NCBI GenBank assembly: GCA_934148875.1
Contig: CAKPDJ010000003.1
Location: 1 to 54,243, forward strand
Length of the DNA: 54,243 nt
Direction of reading: 5' to 3'
Origin: an uncultured Bacilli bacterium
GTDB lineage: Bacteria > Bacillota_I > Bacilli_A > RF39 > UBA660
A program made the position numbers and the translations under genes. The notes below the pieces were generated by a model, which searched no databases, was not told the origin of the DNA, and was given only the letters and a program-made list of their open reading frames with translations. Below, in pieces: positions 1-9,238 of this stretch; positions within the stretch are counted from its first letter, which is position 1; the number at the start of each line of letters is the position of its first letter.

Positions 1-40
1 ATATATTAATGTAAAATGACCATTTTTAATAATTTAAGCT

Positions 41-90
41 AAAATAAAAACCAATCTTAAAAATCTATTTACTAGAATTTTAAAATTGGT
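41..90 (-). terminator. Intrinsic terminator after the VanZ-RDD gene
   Basis: The arms 50-67 and 73-90 pair as three blocks of 6, 6 and 4 base pairs separated by two mismatches, with a 5-base loop. Read on the minus strand, the stem is followed by a U-rich run (complement of 41-49). It lies just past the stop of the gene ending at 119. The stem is AT-rich, so it is only moderately strong. Confidence 0.5.
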
Positions 91-118
91 ATTAAAAACA
101 ATCATTAATTAATTATAT

Positions 119-1207
119 TTATACTTTTTTATGAATTGTACTAATAATAGTAGTTTTACTGATTTTATCGCATATTAAATTTTTCTTTCTTATAATGCAT
201 ATTAAAAGTAACAAATAATAAATCACTGTGAATATAACTATTAATATAACTAAAATATATAGATGTGCTAATAATAAATTTATTGATAATCTAAATAGTA
301 GATATGGAATAACAAACATTTCTGTAAGCCAAATTGATTGTCTTATAATTATTTGACGTTTTGGAAAATTACTACTAGTCTCGATTTTTAAATTAACAAA
401 ACTATATGCTAATGTTTTTCCTGAATAAATAGTAGGAATTAAGATATAATAAACAATCATCTCTATTAGTTGATAATAGTGGTTATTATTAGTAAACATT
501 GAAATAATACATGACATAATTATATATAATATGAAATCAATATTAAAGGCAACAAATCTCTTGAGAAATGATACTCTTTGCCCAAGTTCATATGCCCTAT
601 CATCTATTTTGTTTCTGTTTGGCAAAAATTTTATGAATAATGAGCCAACATAATAACCTAGAATACCACCTAAAGTATTTAATATTAAATCATCTACGTC
701 AAATAAACGATACCCTCTAGGATAAATAAAATATAGACCTGATAATTGTGTTAATTCAAAAAACAAACTTAATAAGAAAGTATATAAAATGGTCTTTTTT
801 AAATCTTTTTGAAAATAGTAATGTAAATATACTCCAAATGGTAAACATAATAAAATGTTGTAGGCTACTACATAGAAGCATGGTTCTAATAATGCCTTTA
901 AATATGTGTTTACATCACTAATAGATAAAGACGTTTCTCTAATAAAATCATTTATAAAGCTAAACGGAATCAACTGCATTCTTGGGGTTGTCAATCTACT
1001 TACTTCTTCAATGGTTGGCAAAGGTAATATTACTAAAAAATAAGCAGTCATTAAATATAAGATAAATGAATATATTATGATTACTCGCAGATAATAAATT
1101 GAACCATATTTATGATATTGATATAAAATGTATGGTACAGTAAAAATAAATGCTATTACTGGAAAAAAGTAAATTGAAGTTTTAATTATTTCTAGATATT
1201 CATTCAT
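119..1207 (-). CDS. VanZ-like and RDD domain membrane protein
   Basis: This 362-residue polytopic membrane protein appears to join two families. Residues about 1-200 look like a VanZ domain: several hydrophobic helices, a loop with PRMQLIPF, the FFELTQLSG segment and a DVDDLILNTLGGILGY motif. Residues about 205-345 look like an RDD domain, opening with LGQRVSFLKRFVAFNIDF and continuing with hydrophobic helices. VanZ proteins are linked to low-level resistance to glycopeptides and lipoglycopeptides; RDD domains are poorly characterised membrane modules. The function here is unknown beyond an envelope location. The ATG at 1205-1207 is preceded by a weak GGTGAT Shine-Dalgarno that lies in a hairpin. 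It sits below the rhodanese gene on the same strand, with a terminator-like hairpin between them. Confidence 0.8.
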   Translation of the reverse strand: MNEYLEIIKTSIYFFPVIAFIFTVPYILYQYHKYGSIYYLRVIIIYSFILYLMTAYFLVILPLPTIEEVSRLTTPRMQLIPFSFINDFIRETSLSISDVNTYLKALLEPCFYVVAYNILLCLPFGVYLHYYFQKDLKKTILYTFLLSLFFELTQLSGLYFIYPRGYRLFDVDDLILNTLGGILGYYVGSLFIKFLPNRNKIDDRAYELGQRVSFLKRFVAFNIDFILYIIMSCIISMFTNNNHYYQLIEMIVYYILIPTIYSGKTLAYSFVNLKIETSSNFPKRQIIIRQSIWLTEMFVIPYLLFRLSINLLLAHLYILVILIVIFTVIYYLLLLICIIRKKNLICDKISKTTIISTIHKKV

Positions 1208-1211
1208 AAAT

Positions 1212-1253
1212 AAATCACCACATCAATATTATATAACATTAATGTAGTGATTT
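1212..1253 (-). terminator. Hairpin between rhodanese and VanZ-RDD genes
   Basis: Arms 1212-1223 and 1242-1253 pair over 12 positions with one G-U-type pair and an 18-base loop. Read on the minus strand it follows the rhodanese stop and is trailed by TTTATTT. The 3' arm also contains the GGTGAT that would serve as ribosome binding site for the VanZ-RDD gene, so it could equally be a translation-modulating hairpin. Confidence 0.4.
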
Positions 1254-1264
1254 TTTATGACAAT

Positions 1265-1582
1265 TCAGTAATTTTTATGATAATGTTGATAACCGCCTAT
1301 TAAATCAACCGTTTTATAACCTAATTGATTTAATAATAAACATAATTTTCGACTTTTTTTTCCGCTATCACAATAAATGTAATAAGTTGACGATTTGTTT
1401 AGATAGTTTTCTGGTAATAGTGCTAAATAATTATAGGGAATATTAACAGAATTTCTAATATTTTCTATTATATATTCATATTTATCTCTTATATCAAGTA
1501 AGATCCTAGAGTTTGCTGTTAAAGTGTTGGTAGTAGAAATATGAATTTGATCTATTTCATTAATGTCAATAGAATCATACAT
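1265..1582 (-). CDS. Single-domain rhodanese-like protein
   Basis: This 105-residue cytoplasmic protein is one rhodanese domain. The N-terminal part carries LLDIRDKYEY, the typical D-R segment, followed by NSVNIPYNYL, the usual substrate-pocket lead-in. The active-site loop is YCDSGKKSRKL with Cys71 as predicted persulfide-forming residue, and the domain closes with LGYKTVDLIGGY. Such domains move sulfane sulfur or act in redox and thiolation chemistry; the partner cannot be told from context. It lies downstream of the T4SS operon terminator and is probably transcribed separately: a TATAAT at 1600-1605 could be its -10, with GGAG as ribosome binding site. Confidence 0.85.
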   Translation of the reverse strand: MYDSIDINEIDQIHISTTNTLTANSRILLDIRDKYEYIIENIRNSVNIPYNYLALLPENYLNKSSTYYIYCDSGKKSRKLCLLLNQLGYKTVDLIGGYQHYHKNY

Positions 1583-1628
1583 ATAATCAGCTCCAATATA
1601 TTATATTCTTTATGTGTACAATTACCAC

Positions 1629-1663
1629 AAAAAAATAGTTAATGCATAAGCACTAACTATTTT
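1629..1663 (-). terminator. Intrinsic terminator of the T4SS operon
   Basis: Arms 1633-1641 and 1654-1662 are perfectly complementary over 9 base pairs and extend inward by three more pairs after one mismatch, leaving a 4-base loop. On the minus strand the stem is followed by a run of seven U (complement of 1629-1635). It sits directly past the virD4 stop at 1671 and closes the secretion operon. Confidence 0.8.
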
Positions 1664-1670
1664 AAATATA

Positions 1671-3995
1671 CTAATCATCAAAGAAATCATCGAAAAATTG
1701 ATCATCGCTAATGTTATCGTTCTTAGGTGGCATCTTTTCTTCATGTATTATTGGTTCTTTTACTGATGGTTGTTCTAGGGACACCATTTCATTAGAAGGT
1801 GAGCTAGAAGGCTCAGTAACTGGTGTTTCTTTAGAACTAATATTAGTAATTTCAGTATTGGTTGATTTAGGTTTTAATAAATCATCAATAGATATTTTTC
1901 TCTCCTCAACTGGTTTTTGTTCATTTTTAGGGTTAATATCAATTGTTGAAGGTTTTGGTTGAGGTTCTGAAATAGGTTCAGTTGTTTGTTTTGGTTCACT
2001 AGCTTTTTCTTTTTGTTGTTTTTCTTCTTGTTCAATTTCAGCAATTTTTGCATCAATTTTTTTGATTATATCATCTACATTAAGACCAGCACCTGTGCTA
2101 GTATTATTTGGCATATTATGATTATTAGGCATATTGCCCATCATAGGATTAGTTCTAGGTCCAAACATATTATTAGGTTGTTGGAAACCATTCATTCCTC
2201 CAGGCATTCCTCCAGCAACTGGCATTCCCATAGGCATACCACCTGGTGGATTTGCAGTAGGATCATTCATCATTTGCATTAACTTTTCTTTTTTCTTTTC
2301 CTTAACAAATTCCCTTAAATCGAAAGTATGAACTTCTTCCTTTTCACGCTCTGGATATTCAGCACTTGCATATTTTTTTCCAAATTCCATCTGATAATAT
2401 GGCACAAATTTAGTTTTGAATGGATTTTTACGCATACGTAATATTATAACTTCAAATTGTTTCATACGTTGTAAATCACTAATAGTTACAAGTGGTGTTG
2501 AAGCTGTTTTATCATCTTTTTTAGATTTTACCTCACCACACATTTTACTAATTTCTTCAAGAGCTTTCAATTCGGTAGTAATCAAATATATAATATTACC
2601 GCAGTTACCTTTGATAGTTTCTGCATTTTCTTTTCCATATACTTGATCAAGCTGAGCAAAGTTTTGAATAATCATAGTAAAACGAATTTGACGACTACGT
2701 GCCGCTGTAATCATAGTAGTTATGTCTTTTAATGGTGGCATATTGGCAAACTCATCAAGTAGGAAGTTTGTTCTAACAGGAAGTTTTCCACCATGTTTTT
2801 GAGCAGTTGCGATTAATGTTTCATAACATTGTTTTAATAAGATAGTAACTAATGGGTGATAAGTCTTCTTTTCATCTTGAATAACGATGAATAATGCTGT
2901 AGGTTTTTCACCAATACTTTCTAAATCAATATCGCTATGGCTTAACATTTCGGAAAGATTTTCACGTGATGCAAATAGTTTTATTTTTTGTTTGAATACG
3001 GAAATGATACTTCCCTTTGTTTCACTTGGAGCCATGATAGTACCACTTGCATTGGTATAAGCAGCACTACTTGGATCTTTTAAGTTGAAGTATTCTTTTA
3101 TGTAGGTTGAACCACCAAATTTTTCTTCACCAACAGTAGTCATTAAACTAATACTGTTAATATTTACTTTATCTTCTGTAGTATCTTCAAACATACCAAG
3201 CGCAAGTCCAGCAAAATAATCGGCTGAAGTTTTTTCCCAGAATGGATCGGCATTACCACTTTTTTCCTCATACAGGATATTAGAAGCTAAGTCATCCAAT
3301 AACTCAATAGCTTTATCTTGATTGCCAGATTTATACATACGATATGGTAAAGATAATGGATTCCAAGCACTACCATTTTGTGGATCACGGAAGTTAAGTA
3401 CTAATACTTCGTAACCTTTTTCACGTAGCATGTTTGAAGTTTTTTCATAGATTTCACCTTTAGGGTCAGTAATAATCATTGACTCTTTTTTCTTAGCCAA
3501 AACTTCTACGGTTGGGAAAATTACAGTTTGGGTTTTACCAGAACCTGTTGCACCAATTACTAATGAGTGGTATTCACCATTATCTACCCATACTTCATCT
3601 TTCTTAATGATTAATGGAATACCGGCAACATCAGAGTTTTCAGCATTTGGTTTTACCATAGCTACACCCTTGTCTTCTTTTATTTCCTTTTCTTTAGCCC
3701 AGTGACTATAACCCTTTGAAGATTTTTCTGTTGAAAAACCAAAACCACTTTCTCTCTCAAAGAAATATGAAGAAACTGACATAAAGATTGCAGCTAAAAA
3801 TATAAGATAAAAAACAAGAGTAGCTACTATTCTATTTGGTGCTAGTGCTGGTAATGGATTAAGTCCATAGAAATGTCCTCTTAAGGCTAATTCTGGAAAA
3901 TTTAAAACTCCCAAACAAACTATATAAAATAGAAATATCGCAAATAAAATAAATATTAAAACATCTGTTGCATCAGCTTTAAATTTTAATTTCAT
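1671..3995 (-). CDS. virD4: VirD4/TraG-family type IV coupling ATPase
   Basis: The T4SS coupling protein recruits substrates to the channel using ATP. Two N-terminal membrane helices (about residues 10-75) precede the ATPase. Walker A is GATGSGKTQT near residue 145 and Walker B is LLDEFANMPPL near residue 408. I chose the ATG at 3993-3995 (774 residues): it has AGGAGGA at 4001-4007, whereas the upstream ATG at 4016 has no ribosome binding site and would overlap the lipoprotein gene. The C-terminal 200 residues are low complexity: a Gly/Met/Pro/Asn-rich stretch, then Lys/Glu- and Pro/Ser-rich segments, ending in an acidic DDQFFDDFFDD tail. The tail may bind substrates, as acidic coupling-protein tails do elsewhere (inference). 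It is the last gene of the operon. No relaxase is encoded nearby, so the substrate is unknown. Confidence 0.93.
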   Translation of the reverse strand: MKLKFKADATDVLIFILFAIFLFYIVCLGVLNFPELALRGHFYGLNPLPALAPNRIVATLVFYLIFLAAIFMSVSSYFFERESGFGFSTEKSSKGYSHWAKEKEIKEDKGVAMVKPNAENSDVAGIPLIIKKDEVWVDNGEYHSLVIGATGSGKTQTVIFPTVEVLAKKKESMIITDPKGEIYEKTSNMLREKGYEVLVLNFRDPQNGSAWNPLSLPYRMYKSGNQDKAIELLDDLASNILYEEKSGNADPFWEKTSADYFAGLALGMFEDTTEDKVNINSISLMTTVGEEKFGGSTYIKEYFNLKDPSSAAYTNASGTIMAPSETKGSIISVFKQKIKLFASRENLSEMLSHSDIDLESIGEKPTALFIVIQDEKKTYHPLVTILLKQCYETLIATAQKHGGKLPVRTNFLLDEFANMPPLKDITTMITAARSRQIRFTMIIQNFAQLDQVYGKENAETIKGNCGNIIYLITTELKALEEISKMCGEVKSKKDDKTASTPLVTISDLQRMKQFEVIILRMRKNPFKTKFVPYYQMEFGKKYASAEYPEREKEEVHTFDLREFVKEKKKEKLMQMMNDPTANPPGGMPMGMPVAGGMPGGMNGFQQPNNMFGPRTNPMMGNMPNNHNMPNNTSTGAGLNVDDIIKKIDAKIAEIEQEEKQQKEKASEPKQTTEPISEPQPKPSTIDINPKNEQKPVEERKISIDDLLKPKSTNTEITNISSKETPVTEPSSSPSNEMVSLEQPSVKEPIIHEEKMPPKNDNISDDQFFDDFFDD

Positions 3996-4005
3996 ACCCT
4001 TCCTC

Positions 4006-4743
4006 CTAAATCTCATTCAATTGTTTGTTTTTATTTTTAATATAGAAGTAGATAATACTACCAACACCTAGTATTATACCAATTATTAGAATGATGTAAA
4101 TAATTTTTTTGATGAATTCATTTTCATAGTTGAAGATAAATTCATTTTTTTTGATAGTTAATGTAATAGCACTATCATTACTGCTATCTCTAGTTATGTC
4201 CCATGTATAATTATATCCTTTAGTTTTAGTAGCATTACTGCTTACTACTTTATGATTAGTTTTTATGTTAACAGTTATACGATCTAACAGTGGATATTCT
4301 TTGAAGCATAAATTTTCTAATGAAGTTGATAATATTATATTATCATCTTGTTCTATGACGTTAAAATACTGATAACATTTTTTTACTATTGATGATTCAT
4401 TAAAATTAGTTAAATCAAACTTATTATATTTTAATTTTTGTCCCAACTCAGTAGCATTAGATATTAAAGTGTTATCGTAATATTCAACTCCATCTAATTT
4501 AATACTATCATTTTCATCAACAACGGCATTATTAAATGCTGGATATGGATAATCTACTGATGCCTTCAGTAATTCTCGATAACTTAAATCATACTGAACA
4601 GTACTATCCCAAGTGGAAGAATCATTATTTATAAATTGCATGTTTTCTTTCACTTGGTTATTATATATTTCTAAATCATAATTGGCATGACATCCTGTTA
4701 TGCAAAAAAGAAGAATTGATAGTACACATATTTTTCTTTTCAT
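4006..4743 (-). CDS. Lipoprotein with C-terminal membrane helix in T4SS operon
   Basis: This 245-residue protein has a lipoprotein signal peptide (MKRKICVLSILLFCITGC, lipid-modified Cys18), an extracellular domain of about 190 residues and a membrane helix near residues 213-233 followed by a short Lys/Asn-rich cytoplasmic tail. The C-terminal part of the ectodomain (NHKVVSSNATKTKGYNYTW) resembles the beta-rich LppM/DUF3153 type of mycobacterial and Bacillota lipoproteins; this assignment is tentative. The double anchoring, lipid at one end and helix at the other, is unusual. It lies between the wall hydrolase and virD4, so a structural or scaffold role on the outer face of the secretion complex is plausible. 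I do not recognise a specific T4SS homologue. Confidence 0.75.
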   Translation of the reverse strand: MKRKICVLSILLFCITGCHANYDLEIYNNQVKENMQFINNDSSTWDSTVQYDLSYRELLKASVDYPYPAFNNAVVDENDSIKLDGVEYYDNTLISNATELGQKLKYNKFDLTNFNESSIVKKCYQYFNVIEQDDNIILSTSLENLCFKEYPLLDRITVNIKTNHKVVSSNATKTKGYNYTWDITRDSSNDSAITLTIKKNEFIFNYENEFIKKIIYIILIIGIILGVGSIIYFYIKNKNKQLNEI

Positions 4744-4752
4744 AGTACCTCC

Positions 4753-7422
4753 CTATTGTGGATAATCTGTTACGGCTTTACTATTTGCATAGTAACTATC
4801 CATATTTACTAAGTAATATGAACCTGTACTTGTAAATGATATAGTGGTAATTCTAACACCATTTTTTCTACCACTTGCTTCTGCTACTACATAACCATCT
4901 TTGGTAACATCAACAATCATTCTGATATGTCCTGTTGTTCCATTAGCACTCTGTGGTGCATTATAAATTAAATCACCTGGTTTAGCTGATGAATCAGTTG
5001 TACCTTTAAACCATTTTCTTTTATCTCCTGAATCACCCCAACCTTTGGCACTTTTAACCTCGTATAGGTAACCTCCATTATGAACAGCCCATGATATAAA
5101 TCCACTACAATCAAGTCCGTTTGATGGATAGTCTGTTCTACCTGTGTTGGTACCCCAGCTTGGATCCATACCATATCCACTGTATTTTCCACTAGGATAT
5201 AATTCATAAGGGAGAATGTGTCCGGTTTGAGAGTAAAAGTTATTTATTAATGTTACACCAGCAGCAACAACACCAGCTCTAGTACTAACTCCTGCTTTTC
5301 TTACTTGATCATAAATAACTTGGTTCATATCATTAATGCTTACACCTGATTCATTTAGATATTGTGTAAGTGGACGATTAATGATTGTAGCTCCATCAGT
5401 AGTAGTTGGTGATAATACTAAACTAATAGTTACACCATCTGAATAGAAATAAGATAATATTTCTTGGTAATTTTTACCTTCTTTTGCCATTTGATATGAT
5501 ACTAATTGGCTCATACCATGAGCATGACCCTGACCATGAGTAATTCTACCATATTGTGCTGTATCACTTAATGTTACTACATGTTTTTCTCCATTTGGCA
5601 CTTTGGTATAGGTAACTGTATAAGTACCATCAGCATTTTTCTTAGCATCTGGACAATCTGAATCGTCATAACAGAATGAATCATATTGAGAAGCAAATAT
5701 TTTACCGTTTGAATCAATTAAAACCTCACCGGCTGTAGCATTTGTTGCTTGTCTCGCAGCATCATTAATATCCTTTGTAAATGTTTGAGCATTGGTACTG
5801 TTTGAAATAGTTTTTTGGCAGTAATCAGTTACTTTGATTGCATATGTACGTGCTGCAACTGCCTGAGCTTTTAAGGCCTCGATTCCTTCTGATGTATATG
5901 CTTCTCTAGATACAACACCAGCAACATATTCTTCAAAATCAATTGTTCCTTCGCCTTCAATAGTAATACCATTTGGGCACAAACTTGATGGGCCTTGATA
6001 ACTAGCAGCACAGGTTTGGCTTGGACCATATTGATCATATAATAAGTATATATCGTCTGCTATAGCAATAACTTTTCTTTCATAATCTTCAGCATCTGAA
6101 CTTGGCAAATAATCTTTATAATAGTTTGGAACAAAATAATTAATTAAATTCCAATAATATACACTTTCAGTTCTAGTACTGTAGTCACCAATACTAATTT
6201 CTCTTTGCGTTGGTGGCAACATATCCTTAGCATACTTTTCACTACAATTACCCTCTGAATCAAATGGAGGTTGATATATGTTGAATTCGTAATTAACCTC
6301 TTCATTAACTCTTTTCGTAAATAAACCATTTTTATCGTTTGATGCTACTAGTTCAGCACTTGAACTATCTAAAATTGTGTCTGTATTAAAGCCTGGTTTA
6401 TAATATGAGTCTACCGTATCCGCAGTAACTGGAGTTTGTAATGTAGGATTACTACAATAATAACCTGTACTATCTTTTAAATCTTTGTTTAAACCATACT
6501 TCTTTGTTTTAAATTGCATATTAGCAAGTAGTCTTACTTGTTTGTTCATTTTTTTGTACATTTTCTTTACACTACCCTCATCTTCTGAATCGGAATCAGA
6601 GTAAGAAACATCTTCTTCATCTATCGGTTTTTCACCGTCTATTAATGAATCTTCAAAATTATTTCTCACTAGTAATGTAGCTGTAATTAAATTGATATCA
6701 ATACAAATATCATATTTCTTGCTAATATCGGTTTGAACACTTTTTAATTCTTCATAATACTTTTCCTGTGCCTCTTGAGCAGTTCCTGTGAAGAAATTAA
6801 CTATGTTATCCCATATCCCTCTTATATACTCAATAGCCATTTCTATAGGGTACATAACCATAGCACCTGCAAAAAGAACTAAAACTATGGTAAAGAAGAA
6901 TGGCGCTACTGCACTTATGATTGTAATTATTTTTTTCTTTTTATTATTTCCAAATATTCCTGAAGATAGGCCATCACCGCTAATATTTGAGGAATTATTA
7001 CTATTTTCACTACTACTATTACTATCATTCGATGTATTATTACCATTTGATGTATTACTTTTATTATTCGTATTGCCAGTGTTTAAACCACCTAGGCCAC
7101 CGTTTGATTGAGAATTTATACCATTTTGAACTGGTAATTCACTTGGTGTACCACCACTTGCTAAATCCATTCCTTTATCAACCGCATCTAAAGCTCCAGA
7201 ATCATTTAATTTTTGACTAGCTTTATTTAGAGCTGGATTATTCTGAATTCTATTACCGGCTGCTTTTTCTAATTCTTGACCAACAGCAGTTTGACTAGCC
7301 ATATCGTAGGCTTTTGCACCAGCTCCTCCACCAAAATAAGTGGCTGCAGCTTTTCCAGCAACATGAGCTGTTTTTTGAGCAGCTTCCGCTTGTTTTTGTT
7401 GTTCTAAATCTTCTTCTTCCAT
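4753..7422 (-). CDS. T4SS wall hydrolase with SpoIID and NlpC/P60 domains
   Basis: This 889-residue bitopic protein probably opens the peptidoglycan for the secretion channel. Residues 1-160 are cytoplasmic and become Gly/Asn/Ser-rich; one membrane helix lies at about 166-190. A SpoIID-like domain spans about 490-690 (EEYVAGVVSREAY, LKAQAVAARTYA, GQGHAHGMSQ), a fold whose founding member is a lytic transglycosylase acting on denuded glycan. A C-terminal NlpC/P60 domain follows (LDCSGFISW with Cys near 772, and TGHIRM with His near 831), normally a peptide-cleaving cysteine peptidase. It replaces the VirB1/CwlT role of other T4SS. I chose ATG 7420-7422 with AGGTGAG upstream rather than the GTG at 7431. 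It is transcribed directly after virB4. Confidence 0.88.
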   Translation of the reverse strand: MEEEDLEQQKQAEAAQKTAHVAGKAAATYFGGGAGAKAYDMASQTAVGQELEKAAGNRIQNNPALNKASQKLNDSGALDAVDKGMDLASGGTPSELPVQNGINSQSNGGLGGLNTGNTNNKSNTSNGNNTSNDSNSSSENSNNSSNISGDGLSSGIFGNNKKKKIITIISAVAPFFFTIVLVLFAGAMVMYPIEMAIEYIRGIWDNIVNFFTGTAQEAQEKYYEELKSVQTDISKKYDICIDINLITATLLVRNNFEDSLIDGEKPIDEEDVSYSDSDSEDEGSVKKMYKKMNKQVRLLANMQFKTKKYGLNKDLKDSTGYYCSNPTLQTPVTADTVDSYYKPGFNTDTILDSSSAELVASNDKNGLFTKRVNEEVNYEFNIYQPPFDSEGNCSEKYAKDMLPPTQREISIGDYSTRTESVYYWNLINYFVPNYYKDYLPSSDAEDYERKVIAIADDIYLLYDQYGPSQTCAASYQGPSSLCPNGITIEGEGTIDFEEYVAGVVSREAYTSEGIEALKAQAVAARTYAIKVTDYCQKTISNSTNAQTFTKDINDAARQATNATAGEVLIDSNGKIFASQYDSFCYDDSDCPDAKKNADGTYTVTYTKVPNGEKHVVTLSDTAQYGRITHGQGHAHGMSQLVSYQMAKEGKNYQEILSYFYSDGVTISLVLSPTTTDGATIINRPLTQYLNESGVSINDMNQVIYDQVRKAGVSTRAGVVAAGVTLINNFYSQTGHILPYELYPSGKYSGYGMDPSWGTNTGRTDYPSNGLDCSGFISWAVHNGGYLYEVKSAKGWGDSGDKRKWFKGTTDSSAKPGDLIYNAPQSANGTTGHIRMIVDVTKDGYVVAEASGRKNGVRITTISFTSTGSYYLVNMDSYYANSKAVTDYPQ

Positions 7423-7450
7423 ACAGCTCACCTGCCTTTACTTCAAAATT

Positions 7451-9238
7451 CTATAGTCCTCCACCAGAACCGAACGATTCAAGTTCTTCTGGAGTTAAAA
7501 TAACATTTATACGCATACGACGATTTCCACAAACGAATAATGCTTCTCCTTGTGAATAACGTTTTATACTCTCTTTTTCATTTTCATTTAAATCAATTAA
7601 TCTACCTAAGTCATCAACAGCTTGCTTTTTAAGTCCCATTACTAAGTAATAAGAGGCATTATCGAAAATTGCTTTACCGTGAATAATAACATTCGGAGCT
7701 GCAAAGTCACTAGGTTGTTGTGTAATAATGATTGAACCTGTGTTATATTTACGAGCACGACGTTGAACTTGAGCTAAGAACTCAGCCCCTAGAGCATTGC
7801 TACCTGATAATAAGACATGAGCTTCATCTACCATTAAGCATGTATTGATACTTTTATCAAGACATAGTCCCCAAGCATATTTTAATATATTGAAAAATAG
7901 TGCATTACGTATATTATCTGCGGAATTCATTAATTCCTTAATATTAAATATAATAAAATCTGTATTGGGATTGACTGTTGTATGACCATCAAAATAATAT
8001 TTTAACTCTTGTGTTAATGGTCTTATCTTTAACTCAAGTTTTTCCATAATATCACGTTCTTGAGTTTTTTCTGTCATTGATAATAGTCTACCTTTGATAG
8101 TTGCATAAACATCAGAAAATGTTGGATAATCACTTGCTTGATAATTGTAAAAATTACTATTAAAGTCAATTCCAAAGCGACGATATGTATCTTGAACTAC
8201 TTCACTAAACATAGTTAGTACATCTTCTTCAATGGAAGGATCATAATAACGCATAAAACCTTTTAAGAACTGTAATGTTCTAGTTAAAACGGTATATCCA
8301 AGTCCTTCTTTAATCTCGTCTTCATCGGCATCAATTACTATTTGAAGTGGATTAACCATTCCATATTCTCCACCTTTACCTAAATCAATTGATTCTCCGC
8401 CAAAGTTAGTCGCCATTTCATACAACTCATTTTCTGGATCAATTGCTACTATTTGGTAACCATTACGAATATGACTTCTAATCATTAATTTAGCTGCTGT
8501 TGATTTACCTGAACCAGATGTACCTAAAATAATAAGGTTAGCATTATTACGATTATTTTCTTTTTTAATTTGATATAAGAATTGATTAAATAGAATAACT
8601 CCACCTGAAAAATCTACTCCAAGTAATGTAGATAAACCTGGATCTTTAATACTATCAAATATGAATGGGTACATAGCTGCTATTGTTGGTGAAGGTATTG
8701 GTGTACCAATACGATTTTCAACATCTTGTTTTGGGAATATTGGTACAATTGATTTTAATACCTTTTCTTGTTCAAAGCGTAGTGAAACACCTTTCATTTC
8801 CATAGCATCTAAGTAGTTTTTAACATTTATCTTTTTTAGTTCTAAATCTTCTTTGGTATCAGCTGTAATCATAATATGCATTTGATAGTCAAATATTTTG
8901 GCTTGACTTCCTGCGAGCATAGTTATGAATTGCTCTAATGATTCATAGTCTAATCTTATTCTTTCGCGAACAGTATTGTCTCTTTCCTCCTGATATCTAG
9001 TTTTTAAATCAGCAATTTGCTTATTTAACATTTTAGACATAGTTGAAAATGGAACTGGTATGTGTTTAGCTACAACTTTAATACCAGACATACTAGTTAG
9101 TGATGATAAATAACCAGGATAGATATATTTTGGATATGATACTATTGTTAATATAGTTGCATATTTACCACTAACAACAAAATCTCCCGCATTGAACTGT
9201 AGTCCCTTTGGAGCTACTTCAGATTTGAAAATACTCAT
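7451..9238 (-). CDS. virB4: VirB4/TraE-family T4SS ATPase
   Basis: This 595-residue ATPase powers assembly and transport by the T4SS. The N-terminal domain opens with a beta-rich segment (NAGDFVVSGKYATILTIVSYP) typical of VirB4/TraE proteins. Walker A, GTSGSGKSTAAK, lies near residue 240; Walker B, CLMVDEAHVLLSG, near residue 465; the downstream RRARKYNTGSIIITQQ segment is the usual sensor region. Its length matches Gram-positive VirB4 proteins, so it is not truncated. Its ATG overlaps the TGA of the preceding gene in an ATGA arrangement, which implies translational coupling. It ends 28 bases before the wall hydrolase start. Confidence 0.93.
   Translation of the reverse strand: MSIFKSEVAPKGLQFNAGDFVVSGKYATILTIVSYPKYIYPGYLSSLTSMSGIKVVAKHIPVPFSTMSKMLNKQIADLKTRYQEERDNTVRERIRLDYESLEQFITMLAGSQAKIFDYQMHIMITADTKEDLELKKINVKNYLDAMEMKGVSLRFEQEKVLKSIVPIFPKQDVENRIGTPIPSPTIAAMYPFIFDSIKDPGLSTLLGVDFSGGVILFNQFLYQIKKENNRNNANLIILGTSGSGKSTAAKLMIRSHIRNGYQIVAIDPENELYEMATNFGGESIDLGKGGEYGMVNPLQIVIDADEDEIKEGLGYTVLTRTLQFLKGFMRYYDPSIEEDVLTMFSEVVQDTYRRFGIDFNSNFYNYQASDYPTFSDVYATIKGRLLSMTEKTQERDIMEKLELKIRPLTQELKYYFDGHTTVNPNTDFIIFNIKELMNSADNIRNALFFNILKYAWGLCLDKSINTCLMVDEAHVLLSGSNALGAEFLAQVQRRARKYNTGSIIITQQPSDFAAPNVIIHGKAIFDNASYYLVMGLKKQAVDDLGRLIDLNENEKESIKRYSQGEALFVCGNRRMRINVILTPEELESFGSGGGL

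Noticed and set aside
1711..2646. Plus-strand open frames across the virD4 3' region
   Set aside because: They are antisense to a strong conserved gene and repeat its low-complexity sequence in another frame; no ribosome binding site or family motif.
4006..4016. Overlap of virD4 with the lipoprotein gene
   Set aside because: It arises only if the upstream ATG at 4016 is used; the ATG at 3995 has an AGGAGGA and gives no overlap.
9235..9238. Frameshift splitting a single virB4 gene
   Set aside because: The 595-residue protein alone has full VirB4 length and its own N-terminal domain, and the ATGA overlap is a normal coupling device; a separate TrsD-like protein is expected before virB4.
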